64,000 nt of DNA from assembly GCA_015709635.1 (NCBI GenBank), contig CP054180.1:2852001-2916000 (forward strand), in the 5' to 3' direction. Origin of the DNA: Gammaproteobacteria bacterium. Lineage in GTDB: Bacteria; Pseudomonadota; Gammaproteobacteria; Burkholderiales; Nitrosomonadaceae. Positions 54,725-63,253 of this stretch are shown here, one piece after another; position 1 is the first letter of the stretch; every line of letters begins with the position of its first letter. The translations under genes were made by a program, and so were the position numbers. The notes below the pieces were generated by a model. It was given only the letters and a program-made list of their open reading frames with translations. It did not search any database and had not been told where the DNA came from.

Positions 54725-55192
54725 TCATTCACACGCGATCCGGAGAAATTCTTCATCACCGATCAATTTAAGTAAGCTTAACTCCCGCCATTGCCGTCCT
54801 TCCGCATCTTTATATTGGGCTGTAATACACTTCGGTAGTTTTTTCTTAGCTATTTTAACCGAAGAAAATTCGGATAAATCCCGTATCCCTAACATGCTAT
54901 TGACGATAAAACCGGCATATTGCTTATTACCGGACGACACCAGCAAGATTCGTGACTTTAAATTGAACGGCGCGGAATGGCCGCCGAGATAAACACCGAG
55001 GTCCGTAATACCGTAGAGATTTCCACGCACATTGGCCAAACCTAGAAACCACGGCTGCGTCAATGGAACGTGCGCTAATTTGGGTATCGGTATCACTTCA
55101 CTGACTTCGGTCATGGAAATCAGATAACGATCCTCGCCCGCTGCAACGCCCAGAACGGCTGACGCAGTCTCGTGGCTATCGGTACCTTTCAT
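54725..55192 (-). CDS. CheW-domain protein (CheW/PilI-like)
   Basis: 155 residues from ATG 55192; a GTG 6 bp upstream is possible. One CheW domain: YLISMTEVSEVIPIPKLAHVP, PWFLGLANVRGNLYGITDLG, RILLVSSGNKQYAGFIV and a late LLKLIGDEEFLRIA. It couples chemoreceptors to a CheA kinase. The pattern is closest to PilI of twitching-motility systems, but no pil or che gene lies beside it. Confidence 0.85.
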   Translation of the reverse strand: MKGTDSHETASAVLGVAAGEDRYLISMTEVSEVIPIPKLAHVPLTQPWFLGLANVRGNLYGITDLGVYLGGHSAPFNLKSRILLVSSGNKQYAGFIVNSMLGIRDLSEFSSVKIAKKKLPKCITAQYKDAEGRQWRELSLLKLIGDEEFLRIACE

Positions 55193-55345
55193 TTGCACAA
55201 CTTACTCAATTAGTATTCATCCGTGTTTAGCATTACCGTTAAATCGCATCTTCCGCAACTCTCGCTGCGGCAATTGATTATTCGTTATCCGGTTATTTTA
55301 CTGTATTATCGGCCATGAAAATTTGAATTCTATGGAGTCAAAAAC

Positions 55346-55924
55346 ATGAAACACTTCAACTGCGGCTGGCTATTGCTTGTTTTATTATCGCCATTTCTGA
55401 CCGGTTGCGTCCCTATGTTTGCAGTCGGCACTGCAGCGGGAACGGGAGCTTATATCTCTGAAGATCGCAGAACCAGTGGCATGTTCATCGAAGATGAAGG
55501 TATTGAACTCAAAAGTGCACGACGCATTCATCAGCAATTTGGCGATAAAGTGCACATCAATGTTACCAGTTACAACCGCATGGTTCTGTTAAGCGGTGAA
55601 GCTCCTACTGAGACTATCAAAACCGATATCGGCAGGCTCGTGATGGGTGTCGATAATGTACGCAGAATTTTCAATGAAATTGCTGTCGCCGGAAACACTT
55701 CACTGGCCTCCCGCAGCAATGACACACTGCTTACCTCTAAAGTAAAAACGCGTTTTCTCGCTGAGCGTAAGTTTCAGATCAATCATGTCAAAATTGTGAC
55801 GGAAAATGAAGTCGTTTATTTGCTGGGTGTCGTTACGCGGCAAGAAGCCGATAGCGCGGCTCAGATTGCGAGCTCCACTTCCGGCGTGAAAAAAGTCGTA
55901 AAAGTATTCGAATATCTGAATTAG
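55346..55924 (+). CDS. BON-domain lipoprotein (DolP/OsmY-like)
   Basis: 192 residues. Lipoprotein signal with FLTGC lipobox (Cys near residue 21), an AVGTAAGTGAYISEDRRTSG segment, then two BON domains (KVHINVTSYNRMVLLSGEAP and QINHVKIVTENEVVYLLGVV). Two BON domains after a lipobox is the DolP layout; DolP supports outer-membrane integrity. It is followed 21 bp later by the FAD-oxidase gene. Confidence 0.9.
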   Translation: MKHFNCGWLLLVLLSPFLTGCVPMFAVGTAAGTGAYISEDRRTSGMFIEDEGIELKSARRIHQQFGDKVHINVTSYNRMVLLSGEAPTETIKTDIGRLVMGVDNVRRIFNEIAVAGNTSLASRSNDTLLTSKVKTRFLAERKFQINHVKIVTENEVVYLLGVVTRQEADSAAQIASSTSGVKKVVKVFEYLN

Positions 55925-55945
55925 CTTCTTCAGTCAATTTCATTG

Positions 55946-57328
55946 ATGCTACCGGAAAATTTGCTTACTGAATTACGCAGCCTTTTTCCATCCGATCGTT
56001 TCTATACCGATCCGGCTGATTGCTACGCCTATGCCTATGACAACAGCCGCAAGATTTATCCTCCGGATGCCGTATTGTTTCCGCTTACTACCGCCGAAGT
56101 GCAACAGGCTGTCAGATTATGCAACCGCTATCGGATCCCACTTATTCCTCGCGGACGCGGCACGGGAACCGCTGGCGGTAGCTTGCCGGAATTTGGCGGT
56201 ATCGCTTTATCAATGGAGCGCATGCTGAACATTATTTCGGTTGATCCAGCCAATCGAGTGATCATTGCTGAGCCCGGTGTATTGAATCAAACCATACAAG
56301 AAACAGCAAAGCCTTATGGTTTTTTCTGGCCGCCGGACCCTTCCAGTGCTATGTTTTCGACCATCGGCGGAAATATCGCGACCAGTGCTGGCGGACCACA
56401 CGCAGTTAAATACGGCACTACCCGCGAGCACGTGCTAGGCCTGAAAGCTGTTACCGGCACCGGAGATTTGATTACCACAGGATGCTACACCACCAAAGGT
56501 GTCGTCGGTTATGATCTTACCCGCCTCCTGATTGGTTCGGAGGGCACACTCGCCATCATTACCGAAGCGACACTCAAACTTACTGCATTGCCCGCTGCCA
56601 TCGCCGGTATCACAGCGCATTTTCGCGATTTAGCCAGTTGCACCGCCGCTATTGTTAAAATTATGGCATTACCGCAACTGCCTAGCGCGCTTGAGTTCTT
56701 GGATTCCGGTTCACTGAGTTTAATACGAAGTCGCTACCCCGATATGCTTCCTGTAAACACAAACGCTATGCTAATGATCGAGGTTGATGGTTCCCGCAAC
56801 GACATTGCCGATTCGATAGCGGCAATTCTGGCGGCATGCCAATCAGACGGTTTAATTCATGCCGCAGAAGTCGAAAATACAGGCGCTTTATGGAAGGCTC
56901 GTAAAGCGCTCTCACCGCTGTTGCGCGAGATTGCACCGAAGAAAATCAATGAGGATATTGTTGTGCCTGTTGATACATTGCCGCAATTTCTGCATGGATT
57001 GACACAGCTCAGCGCACACTACCAGCTGCACAATGTCAATTTTGGTCATGCCGGCAATGGCAATATCCATGTAAACCTATTGATTAATCCAGACAATGCG
57101 GATGAAGTGGTACGAGCAGAGCGCTGCTTGAATGAAATATTCGACCTAGTGATTAAGCTTCGCGGCACACTTTCAGGCGAACATGGTGTTGGCAGCGAAA
57201 AGCGCGCTTTTGTAACTAAAGAAATTGATCGTGTGACTTTAGAATTAATGCGGAATATCAAACGATTGTTTGATCCTAACAATATACTGAATCCGGGTAA
57301 GTTATTTCCTGCAGTAGAAAAAACCTGA
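55946..57328 (+). CDS. FAD-linked oxidase, GlcD / D-lactate dehydrogenase-like
   Basis: 460 residues from ATG 55946 (a TTG is 3 bp upstream). FAD-binding PCMH domain: IPLIPRGRGTGTAGGSLP, GGNIATSAGGPHAVKYGTTR, VVGYDLTRLLIGSEGTLAII. C-terminal domain with VNFGHAGNGNIHVNLLI and GTLSGEHGVGSEKR. Oxidises a 2-hydroxy acid such as glycolate or D-lactate. No glcE/glcF neighbours, so substrate is open. Confidence 0.92.
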   Translation: MLPENLLTELRSLFPSDRFYTDPADCYAYAYDNSRKIYPPDAVLFPLTTAEVQQAVRLCNRYRIPLIPRGRGTGTAGGSLPEFGGIALSMERMLNIISVDPANRVIIAEPGVLNQTIQETAKPYGFFWPPDPSSAMFSTIGGNIATSAGGPHAVKYGTTREHVLGLKAVTGTGDLITTGCYTTKGVVGYDLTRLLIGSEGTLAIITEATLKLTALPAAIAGITAHFRDLASCTAAIVKIMALPQLPSALEFLDSGSLSLIRSRYPDMLPVNTNAMLMIEVDGSRNDIADSIAAILAACQSDGLIHAAEVENTGALWKARKALSPLLREIAPKKINEDIVVPVDTLPQFLHGLTQLSAHYQLHNVNFGHAGNGNIHVNLLINPDNADEVVRAERCLNEIFDLVIKLRGTLSGEHGVGSEKRAFVTKEIDRVTLELMRNIKRLFDPNNILNPGKLFPAVEKT

Positions 57329-57353
57329 TATCTCTACTCTTTTGAATATTGCA

Positions 57354-57391
57354 CTCGCGATATTTAATTGTTACAAAATAAATATCGCGAG
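57354..57391. terminator. Bidirectional hairpin between convergent genes
   Basis: Perfect 13-bp stem (CTCGCGATATTTA with TAAATATCGCGAG) and a 12-nt loop, placed between the convergent FAD-oxidase and ctaB genes. No long T-run on either side, so termination efficiency is uncertain. Confidence 0.6.
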
Positions 57392-57410
57392 CAACAGCTT
57401 AATTGAAAAT

Positions 57411-58304
57411 CTAGAAAAAGAAATAGTGATCCACAAGCAACGCCACGAACAGTAGCGCTAAATAGAGTATGGAATAACGAAACGCTTCGCGCGCCAATTG
57501 ATCGCTGTAATTGCGGTATATCTCAATAGCGTAGTACATAAAAATGCCATTGAGTATTGTTGAGCTCACCAAATAGATCAGTCCGCTCATTTGTGTGATG
57601 TAAGGCAATATTGTAATTACACATAAAATAACGGTATACAACAGTACGTGCAATTTCGTAAATTGATCACCGTGTGTAACGGGTAGCATCGGCATACCAA
57701 TTGAAGCATATTCATTTTTTCTGTACAGCGCCAATGCCCAAAAATGAGGAGGCGTCCAGGCGAATATGATCAGAAATAGCAACAATGCATCGCTTGCTAT
57801 TTCACCGGTAACAGCTGTCCATCCAAGTACCGGGGGCATAGCACCTGATGCTCCTCCGATTACGATATTTTGAGGCGTTAGCGGTTTTAAGATAACCGTA
57901 TAAATAATGGCATAACCCACAAAAGTGCCTAGTGTTAACCACATGGTTAATTCATTCACCCATTCATATAATATAAATAAGCCAAATCCACCGACAAGCA
58001 GCAGAAAAAAAAGTGTTTCTGGTACGCTTACTTTTCCTTGCGGCAAAGGTCTACCTTTTGTGCGCGCCATTACTGCGTCCATTTTTTGTTCAACCAAACA
58101 ATTTAATGCTGCCGCAGCACCAGCAACTAATGCTATGCCTACAGTTCCAAAAAACAAAGTGTCGAGAGGCACTGCACCAGGAACTGCCATAAACATTCCT
58201 ATAACTGCCGTGAATACAATTAGCGATACAACGCGCGGCTTTGTCAGCCGGTAAAATTGGTTTATTCGCACTGCTGTTTCATGCCATGTCATACTGGTAG
58301 CCAT
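57411..58304 (-). CDS. ctaB: Protoheme IX farnesyltransferase (heme O synthase)
   Basis: Adds farnesyl to heme b to give heme O for the terminal oxidase. 297 residues from ATG 58304, chosen because AGGGAGG lies 8 nt upstream; a TTG 24 bp earlier would overlap that site. YRLTKPRVVSLIVFTAVIGM, the first Asp-rich loop region NCLVEQKMDAVMARTKGRPL, and TPPHFWALALYRKNEYASIG are diagnostic. Several membrane helices. Last gene of the oxidase operon. Confidence 0.97.
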   Translation of the reverse strand: MATSMTWHETAVRINQFYRLTKPRVVSLIVFTAVIGMFMAVPGAVPLDTLFFGTVGIALVAGAAAALNCLVEQKMDAVMARTKGRPLPQGKVSVPETLFFLLLVGGFGLFILYEWVNELTMWLTLGTFVGYAIIYTVILKPLTPQNIVIGGASGAMPPVLGWTAVTGEIASDALLLFLIIFAWTPPHFWALALYRKNEYASIGMPMLPVTHGDQFTKLHVLLYTVILCVITILPYITQMSGLIYLVSSTILNGIFMYYAIEIYRNYSDQLAREAFRYSILYLALLFVALLVDHYFFF

Positions 58305-58381
58305 TTCATTAACCTCCCTATCATTCAAATATTCTTATAAATTCCTTCAGTCTTATTTCGATAAAGCGAAAACTACAATTT

Positions 58382-58963
58382 TTAATGCTCTATCTGCGAT
58401 ACATGCAACAATCTTTTTAAATCCTGACCCATTTTGGTTCCATTCACTTTTTCTGGGAAACGCATCATTAAATTCCCTAATGGATCCATTAAATAAATGT
58501 GTTTTGTTTGCACTTCGGCGGTTTCTATATGATCGAGAATTCCGCTGTCTTTTGCATTCACAAAAAAAGTGCCTTCATATTCTCTGACTAATTCAGGATC
58601 TGGTGTGACACCGTCATTAATTAACCAGAGTCGCTCAATTCGATACTTTTCTTTACCTTGCACTAATCGAACTTGACGCATGAAATATAATTTTTCCTTG
58701 CACGATTCATCACAATTACCAGAATCTACTGTCACAAAAACCCATTTACCGTGCAGATCTTTCATCCGAAGAATGGTATTGTCGATTAAATTCGTGCCTT
58801 TTCCGGTAACTTTCACGACTGACAACAAATCACCATAATGCGTGCTTTTAGGCGTGTATTCAAAGAAATAAAGCATATAAGAAATTACAACCGGCGCGCA
58901 CATCAGTGCCAGCAGTAGTAAAAACTTGCGTCTATTTGATTTTTTATTTATTTCGCTTGACAT
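58382..58963 (-). CDS. SCO1-like cytochrome oxidase assembly protein
   Basis: 193 residues: N-terminal anchor (KFLLLLALMCAPVVISYML) then a periplasmic thioredoxin-like domain. WVFVTVDSGNCDESCKEKLY carries a CxxxC motif at the SCO copper-binding position, but the usual Pro after it is missing; HIYLMDPLGNLMMRFP matches the region holding the copper-ligand His in the family. It would deliver copper to CuA or reduce its cysteines. It overlaps SURF1 by 20 bp. Confidence 0.78.
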   Translation of the reverse strand: MSSEINKKSNRRKFLLLLALMCAPVVISYMLYFFEYTPKSTHYGDLLSVVKVTGKGTNLIDNTILRMKDLHGKWVFVTVDSGNCDESCKEKLYFMRQVRLVQGKEKYRIERLWLINDGVTPDPELVREYEGTFFVNAKDSGILDHIETAEVQTKHIYLMDPLGNLMMRFPEKVNGTKMGQDLKRLLHVSQIEH

Positions 58964-59654
58964 TCAATACTATAAAAATAATTACAGCTGTAGCAGCTAA
59001 CGAAAACCACTGAATCGCATACCCGATATTCTTAGAAGCACCAGAATCAGGTTTGCTCCAGTCGCGTATCAAGCCATCTTTCTCATCGCTTTTTTGTAAC
59101 AACATCAGCGGCTGTAGGCGCAATCCAATTACTTCTTGATAGCGCTCCAAATTAAAATTATCCCACACGGGCCCTTCGACAATTTTGTCTGAAAGTTCTA
59201 ATGTTCTAATATCTGATGATGCAACAATCCCTGTCACTCTCACTTCGCCGATAACTTCCTTGACTAACGGCAATATTGACCTGTCGTATCCCGTCGCAAT
59301 CCAGCCTCGATTAACTGCTATCGCAAGAGCGCTATTGGAAATTTTAAGTGGTGTGATGACATGATAACCTGCACGCCCTTGGTAAGTTTTGTTATCTAAA
59401 TAAATTGTATATTCCGGTAAGTATTCACCGCTTACCTCTATATCCCGATACTGAAAATCTTTCAGCTTTACTAAAATACCTGGCAATGTAACGGCCGGTT
59501 GTTTTGCATATTGTTCCAGTTGTTCATGTTGAGTATTTTTTTCTTCTGCGCGGGATAATTGCCACTTCCCCAATTCAACAAAAATTATTACAAAAACAAC
59601 TGTTATCGTGATTGCCCATAACTTTGGTTCAAAGCGATACCCCAATACGGTCAT
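58944..59654 (-). CDS. SURF1 family protein
   Basis: 236 residues, helix at each end with a central periplasmic domain. WAITITVVFVIIFVELGKWQ then LSRAEEK, VSGEYLPEYTIYLDNKTYQG, GYHVITPLKI, VNRGWIATG, and a final NIGYAIQWFSLAATAVIIF are all family hallmarks. It takes part in heme a insertion into subunit I. Confidence 0.94.
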   Translation of the reverse strand: MTVLGYRFEPKLWAITITVVFVIIFVELGKWQLSRAEEKNTQHEQLEQYAKQPAVTLPGILVKLKDFQYRDIEVSGEYLPEYTIYLDNKTYQGRAGYHVITPLKISNSALAIAVNRGWIATGYDRSILPLVKEVIGEVRVTGIVASSDIRTLELSDKIVEGPVWDNFNLERYQEVIGLRLQPLMLLQKSDEKDGLIRDWSKPDSGASKNIGYAIQWFSLAATAVIIFIVLNVKRNK

Positions 59655-59769
59655 CTTGTTTGAATATAGCTATTTGAGTTGAATTGCTGCAAAGAAGTAT
59701 TTGCTTGATATGGATTTTCTGCTGAGATGACACGAATCTTCTAGTACTTATCTAATCGTACAAACAATA

Positions 59770-59848
59770 GATTCCAGCTATTCACATGCTTTACTGCAGA
59801 ATTTTTCACTTCCAAATTCACAATTCTTCATGTGTAAAAGCTGGAATC
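59770..59848. other. Long inverted repeat between ctaE and SURF1 genes
   Basis: GATTCCAGCT (59770-59779) pairs with AGCTGGAATC (59839-59848); inside these, CACATG pairs with CATGTG. The structure leaves about 40 nt of loop. It lies in a 217-bp gap of the oxidase operon, after ctaE in transcription order, and may cause termination or RNA processing. Confidence 0.5.
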
Positions 59849-59871
59849 CTTGCTTGTTTAACTAAAAAGAT

Positions 59872-60729
59872 TTACATCAAATACACAAATACAAACAATC
59901 CAAGCCATACTACGTCAACAAAGTGCCAATACCATGCTACACCTTCAAAACCAAAGTGATGTTCAGGTGTGAAGTGTCCTGCTGCACTGCGGCAATAAAT
60001 GACGAAGAGCATGATCGTTCCAATTGTCACGTGAAAACCGTGAAAACCGGTTAGCATAAAAAATGTCGAACCATATGCGCCGGTCGATAATTTCAGATTT
60101 AAATCATTATATGCATGAATATATTCATACGCTTGACAAGCAATAAACGTTGCACCCAAAGCTACAGTTGCCAGTAACCATAATTTCAAGCCATCACGTC
60201 TGTTTTCTTTCAATCTCCAATGAGCGATCGTAACCGTTACACCTGAAGTTAAAAGCAGCAATGTATTAAACGCTGGCAAACCCCAAGCTCCCATGGAAGT
60301 GAATTTTTCGTGTGCTCCTGGACCTGCAGTCGGCCATTTACCATCATATGCAGACCAAAATGTATTGCCTAGCACTGTACTTTCTTCTTGTAGCCACGGT
60401 ATAGATAAATTACGCATGTAAAAGAGTGCGCCAAAAAAAGCACAGAAAAACATGACTTCAGTAAAAATAAACCAGCTCATTCCCCAACGAAACGAACGAT
60501 CAACCTGTTCTCCATATTTACCACTTTCACTTTCTCTAGCGACAGTTCCGAACCAACCAAACATCATATAGATTAAAATTGCAAAACCGACCGCTAACAA
60601 ACCATAGCCTAACTCCATTTTATTCATTGTCAAGGCAGCGCCTGATCCCATGAATAAAATTGCCGTCGATCCAATAATTGGATACGACGATGGAGCTGGG
60701 ACGTAATAGTGTCCTGATTCTTGACTCAT
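59872..60729 (-). CDS. ctaE: Cytochrome c oxidase subunit III
   Basis: 285 residues with seven predicted membrane helices. YYVPAPSSYPIIGSTAILFM at the start, FRWGMSWFIFTEVMFFCAFF, FFMLTGFHGFHVTIGTIMLF and YWHFVDVVWLGLFVFVYLM at the end are typical. Part of an aa3-type oxidase. Confidence 0.97.
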   Translation of the reverse strand: MSQESGHYYVPAPSSYPIIGSTAILFMGSGAALTMNKMELGYGLLAVGFAILIYMMFGWFGTVARESESGKYGEQVDRSFRWGMSWFIFTEVMFFCAFFGALFYMRNLSIPWLQEESTVLGNTFWSAYDGKWPTAGPGAHEKFTSMGAWGLPAFNTLLLLTSGVTVTIAHWRLKENRRDGLKLWLLATVALGATFIACQAYEYIHAYNDLNLKLSTGAYGSTFFMLTGFHGFHVTIGTIMLFVIYCRSAAGHFTPEHHFGFEGVAWYWHFVDVVWLGLFVFVYLM

Positions 60730-60763
60730 TCTTCTCTCCTCCGACTTATGTTTTTTTCAATTT

Positions 60764-60976
60764 CTAACTAACTACCAATCTGACTAAAAGCATCACACCA
60801 ATTACAAAAAGAACACCACCAATAATTCCACCAACTATTAACTGAGCTGGCTTTAATGTAGCTGCATCATTTTCGAGATCGCTTTTTTTTCGTATCCCCA
60901 TAAAGGCAAACATTACTGCCTTAGCAACTTGCCAAATTGTTGCACCAGTTCGTTTTTCAGCAGCATTGTTTTCCAT
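60764..60976 (-). CDS. DUF2970 small membrane protein
   Basis: 70 residues: IWQVAKAVMFAFMGIRKKSD followed by one helix (IVGGIIGGVLFVIGVMLLV). Such proteins are found between ctaG and ctaE in Betaproteobacteria; function is unknown, probably linked to oxidase assembly. Confidence 0.88.
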   Translation of the reverse strand: MENNAAEKRTGATIWQVAKAVMFAFMGIRKKSDLENDAATLKPAQLIVGGIIGGVLFVIGVMLLVRLVVS

Positions 60977-60990
60977 ATTATATAACTCCC

Positions 60991-61536
60991 CTATTTTTTG
61001 ATGGGGTTAGCACCATCGGGCAATTCGAAAAAAGTATACGAAATTGTCACAGTATGAACATCGATGGGCAATCCCGGCTCGATTACAAACTGAACCGGCA
61101 TTTGTCTCGTTTCTTTTGGTTTAAGAACCTGCTTAGTAAAACAGAAGCACTCAAATTTCTTCAAGTGCTTCTCCAGAAAACGTGGACTGTAACTAGGAAT
61201 TGCTTGTCCGTTTATTTCACGTTCTGAATTATTAGTAATTTCATACATCACTGTTACCGGCTCACCTGGATGAATGCGAGCACTTTGTTGCAGAGGTTTG
61301 AATTGCCACGGCAATCCCCGTGTATTGGCATCAAACTCAACAGTAACCCAACGCTCCTCATCCACCCAGTTGTCTTTAACCAGCACGTCCGGCCTAAGCA
61401 AATTATTAATACCGGTCACTTCACAAAACTTTTCATAAAATGGCACTAAAGCATAACCAAAAACAAACATGATTAATGTGAAAACCAACAGCTTTTTCAT
61501 CATTAAAACATTCGCTTTTGTATTGCTATTTACCAT
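60991..61536 (-). CDS. ctaG: Cytochrome c oxidase assembly protein CtaG (Cox11)
   Basis: 181 residues; one N-terminal helix (LLVFTLIMFVFGYALVPFYE) then a periplasmic domain delivering copper to the CuB site of subunit I. FYEKFCEVTGIN has the first conserved Cys and KKFECFCFTKQVLKPKETRQ the CxC copper motif; MPVQFVIEPGL follows. Its start overlaps the end of the small upstream gene. Confidence 0.96.
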   Translation of the reverse strand: MVNSNTKANVLMMKKLLVFTLIMFVFGYALVPFYEKFCEVTGINNLLRPDVLVKDNWVDEERWVTVEFDANTRGLPWQFKPLQQSARIHPGEPVTVMYEITNNSEREINGQAIPSYSPRFLEKHLKKFECFCFTKQVLKPKETRQMPVQFVIEPGLPIDVHTVTISYTFFELPDGANPIKK

Positions 61537-61634
61537 TCTTTTACTATGACCGTGATATAAAGTGCCAACACCGTAATTAACAGAAGCAGAGCAGTCCTAT
61601 ACTTCTTACGCTTGTTATCTGTCTCTTGTGACAT
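61530..61634 (-). CDS. Small cytochrome-oxidase-associated membrane protein
   Basis: 34 residues, below usual ORF cut-offs. Begins MSQETDNKRKKYRTALLLL, one membrane helix, ends IVKEW. It fits the small 'oxidase small assembly' proteins encoded between ctaD and ctaG in Betaproteobacteria. The stop overlaps the ctaG start by 7 bp, which supports real translation. Confidence 0.75.
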   Translation of the reverse strand: MSQETDNKRKKYRTALLLLITVLALYITVIVKEW

Positions 61635-61654
61635 ATGCCGTATCACCTGATGTT

Positions 61655-63241
61655 TTACTGAACAACAGGCGGTTTCTCAAAACTATGATATGGAGCTGGT
61701 GTTGGCAAATGAGTCCATTCCAGCGTTGTAGCACCATCCCATGGTTTCTGAGGAGCTTTCTCTCCACTGCGTATGCAACTAATCATAATGTACAGGAAAA
61801 GAAGTTGCGTCAAGCCAAACCCAAATGCACCGATACTAGAAATCATATTAAAATCGGCGAATTGCAGATTGTAATCCGGGATTCTACGTGGCATACCTGC
61901 CAATCCCAAGAAGTGCTGAACAAAGAAAGTCAAGTTAAAGAAGAACATTGAAAGCCAGAAATGCGTCTTACCCAATGTTTCGTTATACATGCGACCTGTC
62001 CATTTCGGAATCCAATAATATGCCCCCGCAAACAGAGCGAACAGAGATCCAGAAACTAGTACGTAATGGAAATGAGCGATCACATAATAGGTATCTTGAA
62101 CTTGAATATCAATCGGCACAATTGCACAAATCACACCACTAAAACCACCTATTACGAACAGAAAAATAAATCCAATCGCAAATAACATGGGTGTTTCAAA
62201 TGTCATTGATCCGCGCCACATAGTTGCGGTCCAGTTAAATACTTTCACACCAGTTGGAACAGCAATCAGCATGGTTGCATACATGAAGAACAATTGTCCT
62301 ACCGTTGGCATACCTGCCGTAAACATATGATGCGCCCAAACAACACACGACAAAATCGCGATTGATGCCGTTGCATACACCATTGATGAATAACCAAACA
62401 ATGGTTTACGAGAAAATGTCGGGATTACTTCAGACACAATACCGAATGATGGCAGGATCATGATATAAACTTCCGGGTGACCAAAAAACCAAAAAATATG
62501 TTGGAACATTACTGGATCACCGCCACCTGCTGCATTAAAGAAGCTTGTACCGAAATGACGATCTGTCAACAACATGGTTACGGTACCAGCCAGAACAGGC
62601 ATTACCAACACCAACAGATATGCGGTAATCAACCATGTCCATACGAACATCGGCATCTTCATCAGCGTCATGCCAGGTGCACGCATATTCAAAATGGTGG
62701 TAATAATATTAATTGACCCCATAATAGAAGATGCACCCAAGATATGAACCGCAAAAATCATCAGATCCACACCCAATCCACCTTGTGTTGACAGAGGCGG
62801 ATAGAACGTCCAACCACCCGCTGCCGCACCGCCAGGCACAAAGAATGAGCTAACTAGCAGGGTTGCCGCAGGAATCAACAACCAAAAACTCCAGTTGTTC
62901 ATACGAGCAAACGCCATGTCGGGAGCACCAATCATCATCGGCACTTGCCAGTTAGCAAAACCCACAAACGCCGGCATAATGGCACCAAACACCATAATCA
63001 GGCCATGCAATGTTGTGAATTGATTAAATAACTCTGGTTGCAAAATTTGAATTCCTGGCTGATATAACTCAGCACGTATTCCCATCGCCAATGTTCCACC
63101 AGTAAGAAACATTGCAAAACTGAACCACAAATACATCGTTCCAATATCTTTGTGATTGGTCGTTGTAATCCAACGCATTATTCCGCTTGGATGATGGTCG
63201 TCATGCTCGTGACCGTGTGTGTCACCATGTACTGCTGCCAT
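61655..63241 (-). CDS. ctaD: Cytochrome c oxidase subunit I
   Basis: 528 residues, twelve predicted helices. Heme a/CuB ligands lie in TTLHGLIMVFGAIMP, IFWFFGHPEVYIMILPSFG (with the His-Tyr pair), CVVWAHHMFTAGMP and AHFHYVLVSGSLFA. HPEVY and YVLVSG are family-defining. A His-rich N-terminus (HGDTHGHEHDDHHPSG) is notable. It follows ctaC by 12 bp. Confidence 0.98.
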   Translation of the reverse strand: MAAVHGDTHGHEHDDHHPSGIMRWITTTNHKDIGTMYLWFSFAMFLTGGTLAMGIRAELYQPGIQILQPELFNQFTTLHGLIMVFGAIMPAFVGFANWQVPMMIGAPDMAFARMNNWSFWLLIPAATLLVSSFFVPGGAAAGGWTFYPPLSTQGGLGVDLMIFAVHILGASSIMGSINIITTILNMRAPGMTLMKMPMFVWTWLITAYLLVLVMPVLAGTVTMLLTDRHFGTSFFNAAGGGDPVMFQHIFWFFGHPEVYIMILPSFGIVSEVIPTFSRKPLFGYSSMVYATASIAILSCVVWAHHMFTAGMPTVGQLFFMYATMLIAVPTGVKVFNWTATMWRGSMTFETPMLFAIGFIFLFVIGGFSGVICAIVPIDIQVQDTYYVIAHFHYVLVSGSLFALFAGAYYWIPKWTGRMYNETLGKTHFWLSMFFFNLTFFVQHFLGLAGMPRRIPDYNLQFADFNMISSIGAFGFGLTQLLFLYIMISCIRSGEKAPQKPWDGATTLEWTHLPTPAPYHSFEKPPVVQ

Positions 63242-63253
63242 AGTTATCTCCTT

